From assembly GCA_036378315.1 (NCBI GenBank), contig DASUWU010000205.1:17349-81348 (forward strand): DNA of 64,000 nucleotides, in the 5' to 3' direction. Below the pieces are notes generated by a model, which did no database searches, was not told the DNA's origin, and saw only the letters and a list, made by a program, of their open reading frames with translations. Position numbers and translations under genes: made by a program. Below, one piece after another: positions 8,076-16,534 of the stretch (the first letter of the stretch is position 1; each line of letters starts with the position of its first letter). The DNA comes from CALAED01 sp036378315. GTDB taxonomy: Bacteria > Actinomycetota > Actinomycetes > Streptosporangiales > Streptosporangiaceae.

Positions 8076-8148
8076 TGCGCCGTCAGGGACTCGAACCCCG
8101 AACCCGCGGATTAAGAGTCCGCTGCTCTGCCAATTGAGCTAACGGCGC
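8076..8148 (-). tRNA. tRNA-Lys (anticodon CTT)
   Basis: The minus strand gives a 73-nt cloverleaf: acceptor GCGCCGT pairs with ACGGCGC, D-arm TAGCTCAATTGGCAGAG, anticodon loop ACTCTTAAT with CTT, T-arm GGGTTCGAGTCCC and discriminator A. The 3' CCA is not encoded. All stems pair. Confidence 0.95.
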
Positions 8149-8282
8149 TCGGGACGTCCTGAGGGTAGCAGGCGGCCGAGGGTGGGTGCGAATCGTCCCG
8201 GGACGAAGGCCGCGGCGGCGGCCGGCGAGCGGTGTCGTGCACGTCCAGGGGGCGGCGGCCGCCCTCGCCGACTCTTGGGCTC

Positions 8283-8302
8283 CGGGCCGTGCCGGCGGCC
8301 CG
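8283..8302 (-). terminator. Possible terminator after the LuxR-type gene
   Basis: A GC-rich dyad CGGGCC / GGCCCG with an 8-nt loop lies just 3' of the stop codon at 8304. There is no T-tract. It is short, so the call is tentative. Confidence 0.3.
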
Positions 8303-8303
8303 T

Positions 8304-8867
8304 CTAGCGCGCGCTCAGGCCCCGCCACAGGGCGATGGCGGTGGCGCGGGAGGTGACCCCGAGCTTGGAGTAAATGCGGTTCACGTGGTTCTTCACGGTC
8401 TTCTCGCTGAGGAAGAGCTCGCGGGCGATCTCGCCGTTGGACCGGCCGGTGGCGATGAGGTCCATCACCTCGGCCTCCCGTACGGACAGGCCGCGGCCGG
8501 CCCGGCTGAGGTCGCGGACGCTGCGCACCAGGTCGCGCACCGTGAACGAGCCCGGGACGAGGTGGCCGCAGGCGCCGCCGCGCATGGCCGCCTCGATCGT
8601 GCCGCGGTCGTCGGGTCCGGCGAGGACGAACACCCGGGCGTTACGGCTCAGCGGGGAGGTGTGCCCCGTGCGGGCGGCGGCCGCGTCGAGCAGGACGATG
8701 TCGGGCCGTACCCGTTCGGCCTGGGTGACCGCGTCCGCGCCGTCCCCGGCCTCGGCGATCACCTCGACCTCGTCACTGGCCGCGAGCAGTGAGCGGAGAC
8801 CGGCGCGGGCGTCGGGGTCGCCTTCGACCACCATGACCCGGAGGGAAGCTGTTCCGTTGACATCCAT
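8304..8867 (-). CDS. Orphan LuxR/NarL-type response regulator with degenerate receiver
   Basis: 187 residues from ATG 8867. Residues 10-120 are a CheY-like receiver: the acidic pocket is E-x-D (VVEGDPD) and the phospho-acceptor Asp is present in DIVLLDAA. The conserved Thr/Ser is replaced (VFVLAGPDD) and the conserved Lys is missing (GHLVPGSFT), so classical phosphorylation-driven switching is doubtful. Residues 128-185 are a LuxR HTH (LSVREAEVMDLIATGRSNGE, then LSEKTVKNHVNRIYSKLG). No histidine kinase lies nearby. It sits between two tRNA genes and is transcribed alone. It probably acts as an atypical DNA-binding regulator; targets unknown. Confidence 0.85.
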   Translation of the reverse strand: MDVNGTASLRVMVVEGDPDARAGLRSLLAASDEVEVIAEAGDGADAVTQAERVRPDIVLLDAAAARTGHTSPLSRNARVFVLAGPDDRGTIEAAMRGGACGHLVPGSFTVRDLVRSVRDLSRAGRGLSVREAEVMDLIATGRSNGEIARELFLSEKTVKNHVNRIYSKLGVTSRATAIALWRGLSAR

Positions 8868-9041
8868 AATGTCCGGCCTCGGGGGATCGCGTACTCGGAT
8901 AACGCCGGAGCATAACCCGCTTTGCCATGCTGTGGGGATTTCGCGATCGCCGCCCAGGGCCAAGCGATTTAGTGCCGCTCAGATATTCGCCCAACGGCAT
9001 GTGCCGAAGGCCGCGTGCGACCGCGGCCAACGGGTGAGTGG

Positions 9042-9115
9042 GGTGAGCGAGGGGACTTGAACCCCCGACACCCAGGACCACAACCTGGTGCTCTGCCAAC
9101 TGAGCTACGCCCACC
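9042..9115 (-). tRNA. tRNA-His (anticodon GTG)
   Basis: The minus strand gives a cloverleaf with acceptor GTGGGCG / CGCTCAC, D-arm TAGCTCAGTTGGCAGAG, anticodon loop GGTTGTGGTCC with GTG, and T-arm GGGGTTCAAGTCCCC. The expected extra G at position -1 (9115) faces discriminator C73 (9042), the hallmark of bacterial tRNA-His. CCA is not encoded. Confidence 0.95.
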
Positions 9116-9150
9116 ATGACCGCGATGAGCGGCCTCCATGAGTGTAGCGG

Positions 9151-9762
9151 TTATCCAGGCGCGCCGGAGCCGGTGCTGACCTTGGCGGCCAGGGCGCGGG
9201 CGGTTTCCGAGTCCGGACCCGGCGGTTCCACGAAGATCGCGGACCGGTAGTACCTGAGCTCGCGGATGCTCTCGGTGATGTCGGCCAGCGCCCGGTGACC
9301 GCCCTGCTTCTCAGGGCTGGCGAAGTAGGCGCGCGGGTACCAGCGCCTGGCCAGCTCCTTGATCGACGACACGTCGACCATGCGGTAGTGCAGGTGGGCG
9401 TCGAGCGTGGGCATGTCGCGGGCCAGGAAGGACCGGTCGGTGGCGATGGAGTTGCCGCACAGCGGCGCTCGCTTCGCCTCCGGCACGTGCGTCAGGACGT
9501 ACTGCATGACCCGCGTCTCCGCGTCGGCGAGCGCCATCCCGTCGGGCAGGGCCTTCAGGAGCCCCGACGTGGTGTGCATCTCGCGCACGACGTCGGACAT
9601 CTGGTTGAGGGCGCTCTCCGGCGGCTTGATCACGATGTCGATGCCGTCGTCGATGATGTTCAGCTCGCCGTCCGTCACCAGCACCGCGATCTCGATCAGC
9701 GCGTCGCGGTGCAGATCGAGTCCGGTCATCTCGCAGTCGATCCAGACCAGCCGGTCGTTCAT
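9151..9762 (-). CDS. orn: Oligoribonuclease
   Basis: 203 residues. This 3'-5' exoribonuclease degrades 2-5-nt RNA fragments and pGpG in the cytoplasm. The DEDDh residues are visible: D-x-E in WIDCEMTGL near residue 9, Asp in NSIATDRSFLARD near 110, and H-x4-D in GHRALADITESIRELRYYR near 157. The start was placed at MNDRLVW (9762): a TATGGT hexamer ends 7 nt before it, which suggests a leaderless transcript, and family members begin this way. A GTG/ATG pair up to 12 nt upstream lies inside that promoter. tRNA-His follows downstream on the same strand. Confidence 0.92.
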   Translation of the reverse strand: MNDRLVWIDCEMTGLDLHRDALIEIAVLVTDGELNIIDDGIDIVIKPPESALNQMSDVVREMHTTSGLLKALPDGMALADAETRVMQYVLTHVPEAKRAPLCGNSIATDRSFLARDMPTLDAHLHYRMVDVSSIKELARRWYPRAYFASPEKQGGHRALADITESIRELRYYRSAIFVEPPGPDSETARALAAKVSTGSGAPG

Positions 9763-9823
9763 GGTCAACACCATACGGGGATGAACGACTCGCCGCTCGC
9801 GGCCGGTTGATGAGGTTTCGCGT

Positions 9824-10969
9824 TCAGGACACCTTGAGCGAGCCGAGCAGGAGATCGGTGTCGCCCTGGTTCGGGTGGCTGCTGGGGATCGAGATGTAGA
9901 ACGTGGCCGGTCGGGCCGACCCGCGGTCCACCACCACGATCGTGGCCAGCTCGGAGGTGAAGTTCCAGCCGCTGGCCTGGGCCTGCGGGAAGTTCAGGCG
10001 CACCTGGTACAGCCACGCCTTCTTGCCGCTCACCTGGTACGACTTGGACGACACTTCCTGCTTCGTGTGGGCCGGGTAGAAGGCCGGCTCCAGGACACCG
10101 AAGTAGCTCTTCGCCACGGTCTCCAGGTCGCCGCCGGAACGGACCGACCCCGGCAGCACGCCGGAATAGGCGCTCGCGAGATACGGCTGTCCGTTTTCGT
10201 AGTTGTCCATGACCGTGGACTCCTCGCCCCTGGACAGGCCGCTGCTGTTGCCTGGGCGGATCGACCCGACCTTCCAGCTGCCGCCGAGACGCGCGAAGGA
10301 AAGCCCGGCCTGGCTGTCGGCGATGGTGCCGACGACCGGTGACTTGCCGGTGGGGTTGACCGGCGCCTGCGTGGTCGCGGACGGCGCGGGCGACGAGGCG
10401 GCCGCCGATGGGGTCTCCGCCGGTTCGCCGGACTTGCCGCCGATCACGCCGGTGGTGAAAAGGATCACCACGACGACGAGGATCGCGACCACGGCCCCGC
10501 CGCCGCCCAGCGCCCAGAGAACCTTGGCGTTGCTCTTGCGCGGCTCCTGCGTGAGGACGTCCTGCGGACCGCTCCACTGCGGCCACTGGCCCTGTCCCTG
10601 CCCTTGTACCTGTCCCTGCCCTCGTACCTGCCCCTGGCTTTGTCCCTGTCCCTGCTGGGGGTAGTCGGGCTGGCCGAATCCGGAGGCGCCCGGCTGACCG
10701 TACCCCGGTTGGTGACCGTACCCCGGCGGTTGCCCGTAGCCGCCCTGCGGCCCGTAGGCCGGCTGCTGCGGGCCTCCCCACTGCCCGTACTCGGCGGAAC
10801 CCTGCTGCGCCTGGCTGGACGCGCCCTGCTGGGCGGCGTCGGCCGGAGCCTCGTTCCACTCGTCGGCGGGCTGCGTGGCCTGGGTCCATTGGTTGCCGTC
10901 CCACCAACGAAGGAGCCCGGCCGTGCCGTAGGGATCGGGGTACCAACCCGGGGGTGTCTGGCTGGTCAT
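9824..10969 (-). CDS. DUF2510 membrane protein with Gln/Gly-rich linker
   Basis: 381 residues. It begins with a DUF2510 motif (PGWYPDPYG, then LLRWWDGNQWTQ), a short actinobacterial domain near the N-termini of membrane proteins. Residues 40-160 are low complexity (Gly/Gln/Tyr-rich, with GQGQGQSQGQ runs). One membrane helix follows (VVAILVVVVILFTTGVIGG, about residues 165-185), then an outer domain of about 190 residues with no recognised family (TIADSQAGLSFARLGGSW, SYFGVLEPAFYP). Topology is probably cytoplasmic N-terminus and outer C-terminus. TAGGCT ends 6 nt before the ATG with no ribosome site, so the message is probably leaderless. Function unknown. Confidence 0.8.
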   Translation of the reverse strand: MTSQTPPGWYPDPYGTAGLLRWWDGNQWTQATQPADEWNEAPADAAQQGASSQAQQGSAEYGQWGGPQQPAYGPQGGYGQPPGYGHQPGYGQPGASGFGQPDYPQQGQGQSQGQVRGQGQVQGQGQGQWPQWSGPQDVLTQEPRKSNAKVLWALGGGGAVVAILVVVVILFTTGVIGGKSGEPAETPSAAASSPAPSATTQAPVNPTGKSPVVGTIADSQAGLSFARLGGSWKVGSIRPGNSSGLSRGEESTVMDNYENGQPYLASAYSGVLPGSVRSGGDLETVAKSYFGVLEPAFYPAHTKQEVSSKSYQVSGKKAWLYQVRLNFPQAQASGWNFTSELATIVVVDRGSARPATFYISIPSSHPNQGDTDLLLGSLKVS

Positions 10970-11011
10970 GCGCCAAGCCTAAAGGCGACATGTCACGACC
11001 GGGTCACCCGC

Positions 11012-11713
11012 TCAAGCCGTCGGGCGCACCCTTGTCGCGCGGAGTCCGGACGAGACGAGCGACTCCTCGCCGTGTCCCTGCACCGCCTCGAACGGACGCC
11101 TGATCAGCCTCGGCGGGAGGACTGTTTCCGCCACCGGGATCGCGCGCGGCCGGGGGATGTCGACCAGCGGCGTCTCGGGGCCGGTGATCCGCCTGATGTC
11201 GATGCCGCCCGGGCCTGGGGAGGTCGTCTCCGGCACTTGGGAGCAGCCGAAATGCCCGCCGCGCGCCCACGCCCTGCGTCCGCGGCTCGCGTGGTACGAC
11301 TGCGGCGTGGGCAGCGGCGGCCCGGCGGGCCAGCGGCGCGGCACGCTCCAGATGTCCAGCCAGTTGAGGATCGACTCGAGGCCGATCAGGGGCCCGTCGG
11401 TGAACGGCCGCTGCGCGCTGCCGATCACCATGATCTGGACGCAGGCGCGGCCCTCCCTGCCGACCTCTCCGGCCAGCTGCCGGCCGGCGAGGGTGATCGG
11501 CAGCATCTGCACGATGTCGCCGAGACAGGGGTTCCAGATGAGGTGGGCCGGCCGGTCCTCCCGGTTCAGGGCGAGCGCGACGGAGCGGGCGGATACCGCG
11601 CGGGGGTCCGCTTCGTTGGTGAGCCAAACGGCACGGGGCGCGCCTCCTTTCATCGTGCCGCCGTCCGCCTTCGCCAGCATGCGTCCAGCTGTGGGTAGCC
11701 ACGCGTCAGCCAC
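11012..11713 (-). CDS. Conserved actinobacterial protein, amidase-like
   Basis: 233 residues from a GTG at 11713 with GGGGGAG 5-6 nt upstream. The pattern of an N-terminal MADAWLP, a middle HLIWNPCLGDIVQMLP strand pair and a late GGHFGCSQVPE...GGIDI segment recalls actinobacterial proteins that resemble N-acetylmuramoyl-L-alanine amidases (PGRP fold), where a GHxxVP...DPG motif ends the active site. Here His/Cys residues near the motif differ from the classical zinc site, so activity is uncertain. No signal peptide is visible. A low-resemblance C-terminal tail of about 60 residues follows. Treat the fold as a suggestion. Confidence 0.5.
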   Translation of the reverse strand: MADAWLPTAGRMLAKADGGTMKGGAPRAVWLTNEADPRAVSARSVALALNREDRPAHLIWNPCLGDIVQMLPITLAGRQLAGEVGREGRACVQIMVIGSAQRPFTDGPLIGLESILNWLDIWSVPRRWPAGPPLPTPQSYHASRGRRAWARGGHFGCSQVPETTSPGPGGIDIRRITGPETPLVDIPRPRAIPVAETVLPPRLIRRPFEAVQGHGEESLVSSGLRATRVRPTA

Positions 11714-12003
11714 GGCCAGCTCCCCCTAAATCGGACGAGATCGAGGTCCCGGGATTGGTCCAGTCTCTCGTTCGTAACCCACGCTGCCGGATAAGTCCAG
11801 GGTTGTGCTACCTGCGGGATTCGTGGTGCAAAGTGCTTGAACGGGCGCTAGATGCCGCAGTGGCCCTCAAAGGGCGGCCAGATCCGGCCGTGAAAAACCC
11901 ACCCCGGTTTCCGCCGTTAAACCGAGTGACGTTCTAATAAGTACGTCCTCGCGGCACGCATCGAGTTCTCGGGGGGTTCTCGGTGGGGTTCTAATAGGAG
12001 GTC
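11714..12003. promoter_or_regulatory. 290-bp divergent promoter region
   Basis: It lies between the minus-strand amidase-like gene and the plus-strand phosphotransferase gene, with no coding frame of note. A dyad CGGTTT-N8-AAACCG sits at 11905-11924, and GTTCTAATA occurs twice (11931 onward and just before the AGGAGG site of the phosphotransferase gene). A promoter for each direction is expected here; boxes could not be assigned with confidence. Confidence 0.35.
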
Positions 12004-13116
12004 ATGACGGCCCCGCATCCTGCCGGCGTTCCCGGCATCGACGTCCCCCGCCTCGCGGCCTGGCTGAGCCGCGCGCTGCCCGATGCCGACCGGCTCGGCG
12101 GCATCGAGCTGATCGCCGGCGGCCGGTCCAACCTGACGTACCGGATCGACCTGGCCTCGGGCCGCCGCGTCGTCGTAAGGCGTCCGCCGCTGGGGCACGT
12201 GCTGCCGACCGCGCACGACATGGCCCGCGAGCACCGGGTGCTGTCCGCGCTCGCCGGCTCGGCCGTCCCCGTGCCGCGGCCGCTGGCGATGTGCGCGGAC
12301 GAGGACGTGATCGGCGCCCCGTTCTACGTCATGGAGTACGTCGAAGGGCGGGTGCTGCGCACCGTCGACGACGCGGCGGACGTGACCGCCGGGCAGGCCG
12401 CGGCGCTGAGCCGCCAGCTGGTCGACGTCCTGGCCGACATCCACCTGCTCGACGTCGAGGCCGCCGGTCTCGCGGACTTCGGCCGGCCGGAGGGCTACAT
12501 GGCCCGGCAGCTCAGGCGGTGGGGCAAGCAGTGGGAGTCGTCGCACGCGGCCCACCTGAGTGCGATGGGCGACGGCACGGGCGACGCTGGGTTGCCGGAG
12601 TACGACCGGCTGTTCTCCCGGCTCGCCGAGCGCCTGCCTGAGCGGCCGCCAGGCCGGGGCGGCACCCTCGTGCACGGCGACTTCCGGCTCGACAACGCGC
12701 TCGTCCGGCTCACGCCGGAGCCGGCGATCTCGGCGGTCGTGGACTGGGAGATGTCGACCCTGGGCGACCCGCTCGCCGACCTCGGGCTCACCCTCGTGTA
12801 CTGGACCGAGCCCGAGGACACCGAACGCCTGTCCATCCCGGTCGGGTCGACCGTGACCGCGGCGCCCGGGTTCATCACCGGCCGCGAGGTCGCCGAGCGG
12901 TACGCGGCCCGCACCGGGTTCGACCTCGCCGGCCTCGACTTCTACGTCGCGTTCGGCTGTTTCAAGCTGGCCGTCGTCCTCGAGGGCATCCACGCGCGGT
13001 TCCTGCAGCACGCGACAGTGGGAGACGGGTTCGACCAGGTCGGCGAGTCCGTGCCCATCCTCGTGGAACGGGCCCACCGCATCCTCGACGCCGGCACCCC
13101 CTGGCCGGCGCCGTGA
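12004..13116 (+). CDS. APH-fold phosphotransferase (acyl-CoA dehydrogenase-associated type)
   Basis: 370 residues from ATG 12004, with the strong site AGGAGGTC 1 nt upstream. It has the aminoglycoside-phosphotransferase/choline-kinase fold: a nucleotide-loop region LIAGGRSNLTYRID near residue 38, VVVRRPPLGH with the Arg/Lys of the ATP site near 60, catalytic loop VHGDFRLDN near 221, and metal Asp in VVDWEMSTLGDPLADLG near 245. This is close to the group often coded next to acyl-CoA dehydrogenases (FadE36/ACAD10-like), thought to phosphorylate hydroxyacyl-CoA or similar. No acyl-CoA dehydrogenase is nearby, so the substrate is open. It is monocistronic, with the next gene convergent. Confidence 0.8.
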   Translation: MTAPHPAGVPGIDVPRLAAWLSRALPDADRLGGIELIAGGRSNLTYRIDLASGRRVVVRRPPLGHVLPTAHDMAREHRVLSALAGSAVPVPRPLAMCADEDVIGAPFYVMEYVEGRVLRTVDDAADVTAGQAAALSRQLVDVLADIHLLDVEAAGLADFGRPEGYMARQLRRWGKQWESSHAAHLSAMGDGTGDAGLPEYDRLFSRLAERLPERPPGRGGTLVHGDFRLDNALVRLTPEPAISAVVDWEMSTLGDPLADLGLTLVYWTEPEDTERLSIPVGSTVTAAPGFITGREVAERYAARTGFDLAGLDFYVAFGCFKLAVVLEGIHARFLQHATVGDGFDQVGESVPILVERAHRILDAGTPWPAP

Positions 13117-13128
13117 TCCGCGGCGCGG

Positions 13129-14601
13129 TCAGCAGGTCCAGGAGACGGTCGCGGCGCCGTTCGGCGAGAACGACACCGATCCGCTGTGGCTGGAGAAGTC
13201 GAGGACTCCGCACGCGGCCCTGGTGACCTGGACGCTGGCGGATTGGCCGGCCGCCAGGGTGCCGCCGCCGCTCGCGCTCACGTTGCTCGACGTGCCCGTC
13301 ACCCGCCAGCTCACCGGGCCGCCGCTCGCGGTCACCGTGACGGTGCACGAGCGCTGGCTGCCCGACATCCGGCAGCCGGAGACGCCGAGCCGGCCCGGCG
13401 TCGACGGCTTCGGCGGGACGGCCGACGACGGCCGCGACCGGCTGGTGGACGGCGTCGGCGTCGGCGTCTTGGACGCGCTCGGCGACGCCGACACGGTCTT
13501 GGACGGCGTGCTGGCCGTCGGCAACGGCAGATCGGACGGCACGTCCGACGGGTCGGCGGACACGCTGTCGCTCGGCACGGCGGCCTGCGCCTGGTCGTTG
13601 CCCGCCGCCTTCTTGCCGCCGGATCCCGGCTGGAACAGCATGATGCCGCCGACGACGAGCAGGAGGCAGGCCGCGGCGGTGAGCACGTGCCACAGCCGGA
13701 GGGACGGGCCGCTGCGCACCGGGGCGGCCGGACGCGTCTGTTCAGGCGGCGTCGGCCAGCCGCGGCTGTCGAACGGCTCGGCCCGGCGCGCGATGGTCAT
13801 GCGGGTCTCGTTGCGGTCCGGCGCCGTCGCGACGGTGATGATGTCCAGCCGCAGGTCGGGCGGCAGGGCGGCCACCGGCAGCACCTGGAGCAGGCGGTTC
13901 ATCGACACCCTGCGGGACCTGCGCTCCCCGCAGGTCGGGCAGTTCTCGACGTGCCGGACGAGCTTGCGGCACACCTCGGGAGTCAGCGGCCAGCCGTCCA
14001 CCAGCGCGGCCACGCTCGGGCAGTCCTCGTGGCCAGTCCGCGCGATGATCGCGGCGGCCAGCGCCTTGGTCAGGTCCGCCTTGGCGTCGCCGATCAGCTT
14101 GCTGGCCTGCGGTGTCGTGATGGCGAAGATGCCGGCGATGTCCTCGGCGTCCAGCTCGTGGCGGACGGCGAGATCGACCGCCTCGCGCTGCCGGCCGGTG
14201 AGCCCGGCCAGCGCGCTGTGCGCGAGCAGCCGCTGCTCTTCGAGCTTGGCCCGCTCGTCCTCGGTGAGCGCCGGTTCCTCGACCTCGGGCGCCTCCTGGC
14301 GCGTCGCCGGCCGCTCGGGGTCGTCGCGGCGGCGCAGGCAGGCGGCGCGCACGATCGCGTACAGCCAGCTGCGGAACCGCTCGGGTTCGCGCAGCTTGCC
14401 GATGTGCTCCTGCGCGGCGATCAGCGAGTCGCGCAGCGCGCCGGCCGCCTCGGCCTGGTCGCGGAGCAGTCCGTGGCAGTACTCGTAGAGCTGCGGGGCG
14501 TAGGCGTCATAGATCTCCGTGAGGGCACCCGCGTCGCCCCGGCGCAAGGCTTCGGCCAACCGGCGGTCGTCCACGTCGCTGATGCCTGGCCAACCAGCCA
14601 C
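13129..14601 (-). CDS. Membrane-tethered ECF-like sigma factor with fused zinc anti-sigma motif (copy 1)
   Basis: 490 residues from GTG 14601, chosen because GGGAGG lies 5 nt upstream and the paralogue starts at the same VAGWP. Residues 8-92 are sigma region 2 (IYDAYAPQLYEYCHGLLRDQ, FRSWLYAIVRAACLRRR) and 127-188 sigma region 4 (LAGLTGRQREAVDLAVRHEL). A ZAS-type zinc motif follows (C211, then H217-x3-C221-x2-C224), as in anti-sigma factors. One helix spans 304-323 (WHVLTAAACLLLVVGGIMLF). A Ser/Thr/Pro linker leads to an Ig/BACON-like outer domain (405-490) with four Cys, likely disulfide-bonded. Sigma and anti-sigma functions thus share one chain. Release would need proteolysis or a conformational change. 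A paralogue follows upstream. Confidence 0.8.
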   Translation of the reverse strand: MAGWPGISDVDDRRLAEALRRGDAGALTEIYDAYAPQLYEYCHGLLRDQAEAAGALRDSLIAAQEHIGKLREPERFRSWLYAIVRAACLRRRDDPERPATRQEAPEVEEPALTEDERAKLEEQRLLAHSALAGLTGRQREAVDLAVRHELDAEDIAGIFAITTPQASKLIGDAKADLTKALAAAIIARTGHEDCPSVAALVDGWPLTPEVCRKLVRHVENCPTCGERRSRRVSMNRLLQVLPVAALPPDLRLDIITVATAPDRNETRMTIARRAEPFDSRGWPTPPEQTRPAAPVRSGPSLRLWHVLTAAACLLLVVGGIMLFQPGSGGKKAAGNDQAQAAVPSDSVSADPSDVPSDLPLPTASTPSKTVSASPSASKTPTPTPSTSRSRPSSAVPPKPSTPGRLGVSGCRMSGSQRSCTVTVTASGGPVSWRVTGTSSNVSASGGGTLAAGQSASVQVTRAACGVLDFSSHSGSVSFSPNGAATVSWTC

Positions 14602-14869
14602 GATCCCTCCCAAACCGAATGTGTCACATCGAGCGCGCCCCGTGGCCGTTGGAAGTCAAAGTGACGCCCGGGTAGGGGCTGTGGTTTACGGATCCTGCCA
14701 CCAAATACTCGTCGTTTCAGACATTTGAGGGACTTACGTGGCATTAGTTACAGGACTGGTGCCAGGGCGGCACCACGCCGTACCCCGACAAACCGCCGCT
14801 GACCAGCTCAAAGGACTGGGGCGGGCGCGTGCGCGGCCGCACGGCGGCCGGCGGCGGCGCCGATGATCG

Positions 14870-16363
14870 TCAGAAGCAGTTCCACGTGACGGGAGCCGAC
14901 CCGCCGGGCGTGAAGACGACCGCGCCGCTCTCGACGTCCGGGCCGGGACGGTTGCACGCGTCGTCGCGGTTGATCGTGGCGGTGACGGTGGCGCGTTCGC
15001 CGTCGCGCAGCGTCCCGCTGCCGGAGGCCGACACGACGCCCGACCCGCTGGCGCTCCAGGTCACCGTGCCCCCCTGGACCGCGATCGAGACGGTGCACTG
15101 GGTGGAGTTCCCCGGTGCGTCGCAGCCGGTCACGGTCACTGTGGCCGGCTTGGGCGTGGTGGGCCGCGGCGACGGCCTGCGGGTGGTCGGCCGGGTCGAC
15201 GCCGGCCGCGACGTCACCGTCGGAGTGCGGGTGGTCGGCGGGGTGGACGTCGGGGTGTCGGTGGGCGTGGGCGTGTCGAAGAGGCTGTCGTCCTCGCTGG
15301 GCGAGACGCTCACGGACGAGGAGTCCTCGGTGTCGGCGACGGTGGGTCCAGGCGCCGCCGAGCTGGGCTTGTCCGATGAGCGCGGCAGGTAGAGGAACAC
15401 CGCGCCGACGACGAACAGCACGCACGCGGCCGCGGCGAGCGCCGGCAACAGCCGGGCCGCGCCCTGGCGCCCGCGCTTGGCCTGGCGCCGGGTACGGTCC
15501 AGGCTGGCCGGCCAGCCCCAGTCGTCGAACGGCTCGGCGCGCTGGGCGATCTCGGCGCGGGCGGCCTGCAGGTCGGGGGCGGTCGCCGTGATGTGCACCT
15601 GCTGCCGGAGGTCGGGGGGCAGCGCGGCGACGGGCAGCGTCTGGAGCAGCCGGGGGGTCGAGAGCCGGCGCTTGCGCCGCTCGCCGCACACCGGGCAGGT
15701 CTCGATGTGCCGGATGAGCTTCCGGCAGACCGCCGGGGTCAGCGGCCACTCCCAGGTGTCGACGAGGGCCGCCACGCTTGGGCATTCACCGCGGCCGCTG
15801 CGCGCGATGATGGCGGCGGCCAGGGCGTCGTCGAGGGTGGCCCTGGCCTGGCCGACCAGCTCGCCCGCCTGCTCGGGCGGCAGGCCGAGCACCCCGGCCA
15901 GCTCATGCACCTCGAGCTCGTGCCGCAGCGCCAGGTCGACGGCCTCGCGCTGCCTGCCGTTGAGGCCGGACAGCGCGCTGTGCACCAGCTGCCTGGCCTC
16001 TTCCCTGCGGGCCCGCTCATCGAAGTCGATGTAAGGGTCTTCGATCTCGGGCGCTTCCTGGCGCTCGGCCGGCCGGGCCGGGTCGTACAGCCGCCGGAGG
16101 CACTCGTTCCTGACGATCGCGTACAGCCAGCCGCGGAACAGCTCGGGATCGGTCAGCCCCTCGATGCGTTCATGGGCGACCACCAGCGCGTCGTGCAGCG
16201 CGCCGGCGGCGGCGCGCTGGTCGCGGAGCAGCGCGTGGCAGTAGTCGTAAAGGCGGTCGGCGTAGCCGTCGTAGACGCGCAGTACGGCGTCGCCTTCGCG
16301 GGCGTGCAGCGCCTGCGCCATCCGACGGTCAGCGACACGATCGAGATTCGGCCATCCGGCCAC
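14870..16363 (-). CDS. Membrane-tethered ECF-like sigma factor with fused zinc anti-sigma motif (copy 2)
   Basis: 497 residues from GTG 16363, with GGGAGGT 6 nt upstream. It has the same architecture as copy 1: sigma region 2 (YDGYADRLYDYCHALLRDQR), sigma region 4 (LSGLNGRQREAVDLALRHEL), zinc motif C213 / H219-x3-C223-x2-C226, helix near 304-326 (LLPALAAAACVLFVVGAVFL), Thr/Pro-rich linker and a Cys-paired outer domain. The cytoplasmic halves are much more alike than the linkers and outer domains, so the two probably sense different signals. The 268-bp gap to copy 1 (14602-14869) carries copy 1's own ribosome site and presumably a promoter. The gene follows a terminator hairpin at 16416-16450. 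Confidence 0.8.
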   Translation of the reverse strand: MAGWPNLDRVADRRMAQALHAREGDAVLRVYDGYADRLYDYCHALLRDQRAAAGALHDALVVAHERIEGLTDPELFRGWLYAIVRNECLRRLYDPARPAERQEAPEIEDPYIDFDERARREEARQLVHSALSGLNGRQREAVDLALRHELEVHELAGVLGLPPEQAGELVGQARATLDDALAAAIIARSGRGECPSVAALVDTWEWPLTPAVCRKLIRHIETCPVCGERRKRRLSTPRLLQTLPVAALPPDLRQQVHITATAPDLQAARAEIAQRAEPFDDWGWPASLDRTRRQAKRGRQGAARLLPALAAAACVLFVVGAVFLYLPRSSDKPSSAAPGPTVADTEDSSSVSVSPSEDDSLFDTPTPTDTPTSTPPTTRTPTVTSRPASTRPTTRRPSPRPTTPKPATVTVTGCDAPGNSTQCTVSIAVQGGTVTWSASGSGVVSASGSGTLRDGERATVTATINRDDACNRPGPDVESGAVVFTPGGSAPVTWNCF

Positions 16364-16415
16364 CCGTACCTCCCACGGGGTCAGAGGTCCACGTGGCGCC
16401 CTCGGAGATGGTAAT

Positions 16416-16450
16416 GGAGGCCCGACGGCCCCGCTCCCCGTCGGGCCTCC
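16416..16450 (-). terminator. Strong hairpin between VWA gene and second sigma gene
   Basis: A perfect 13-bp stem, GGAGGCCCGACGG / CCGTCGGGCCTCC, with a 9-nt loop lies 85 nt downstream of the VWA-protein stop (16535) and 52 nt upstream of the sigma-like gene. On the minus strand it is followed by ATTACC. It probably ends the VWA transcript; the sigma gene then needs a promoter within about 50 bp or relies on read-through. Confidence 0.65.
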
Positions 16451-16534
16451 GATATATCAGACGGCCCGCCAGGGGACCTGGTTGACAGGATCTTGGAATG
16501 AATCCGGGAATTTTCCGCCCGGCGGCCGGCGGGC

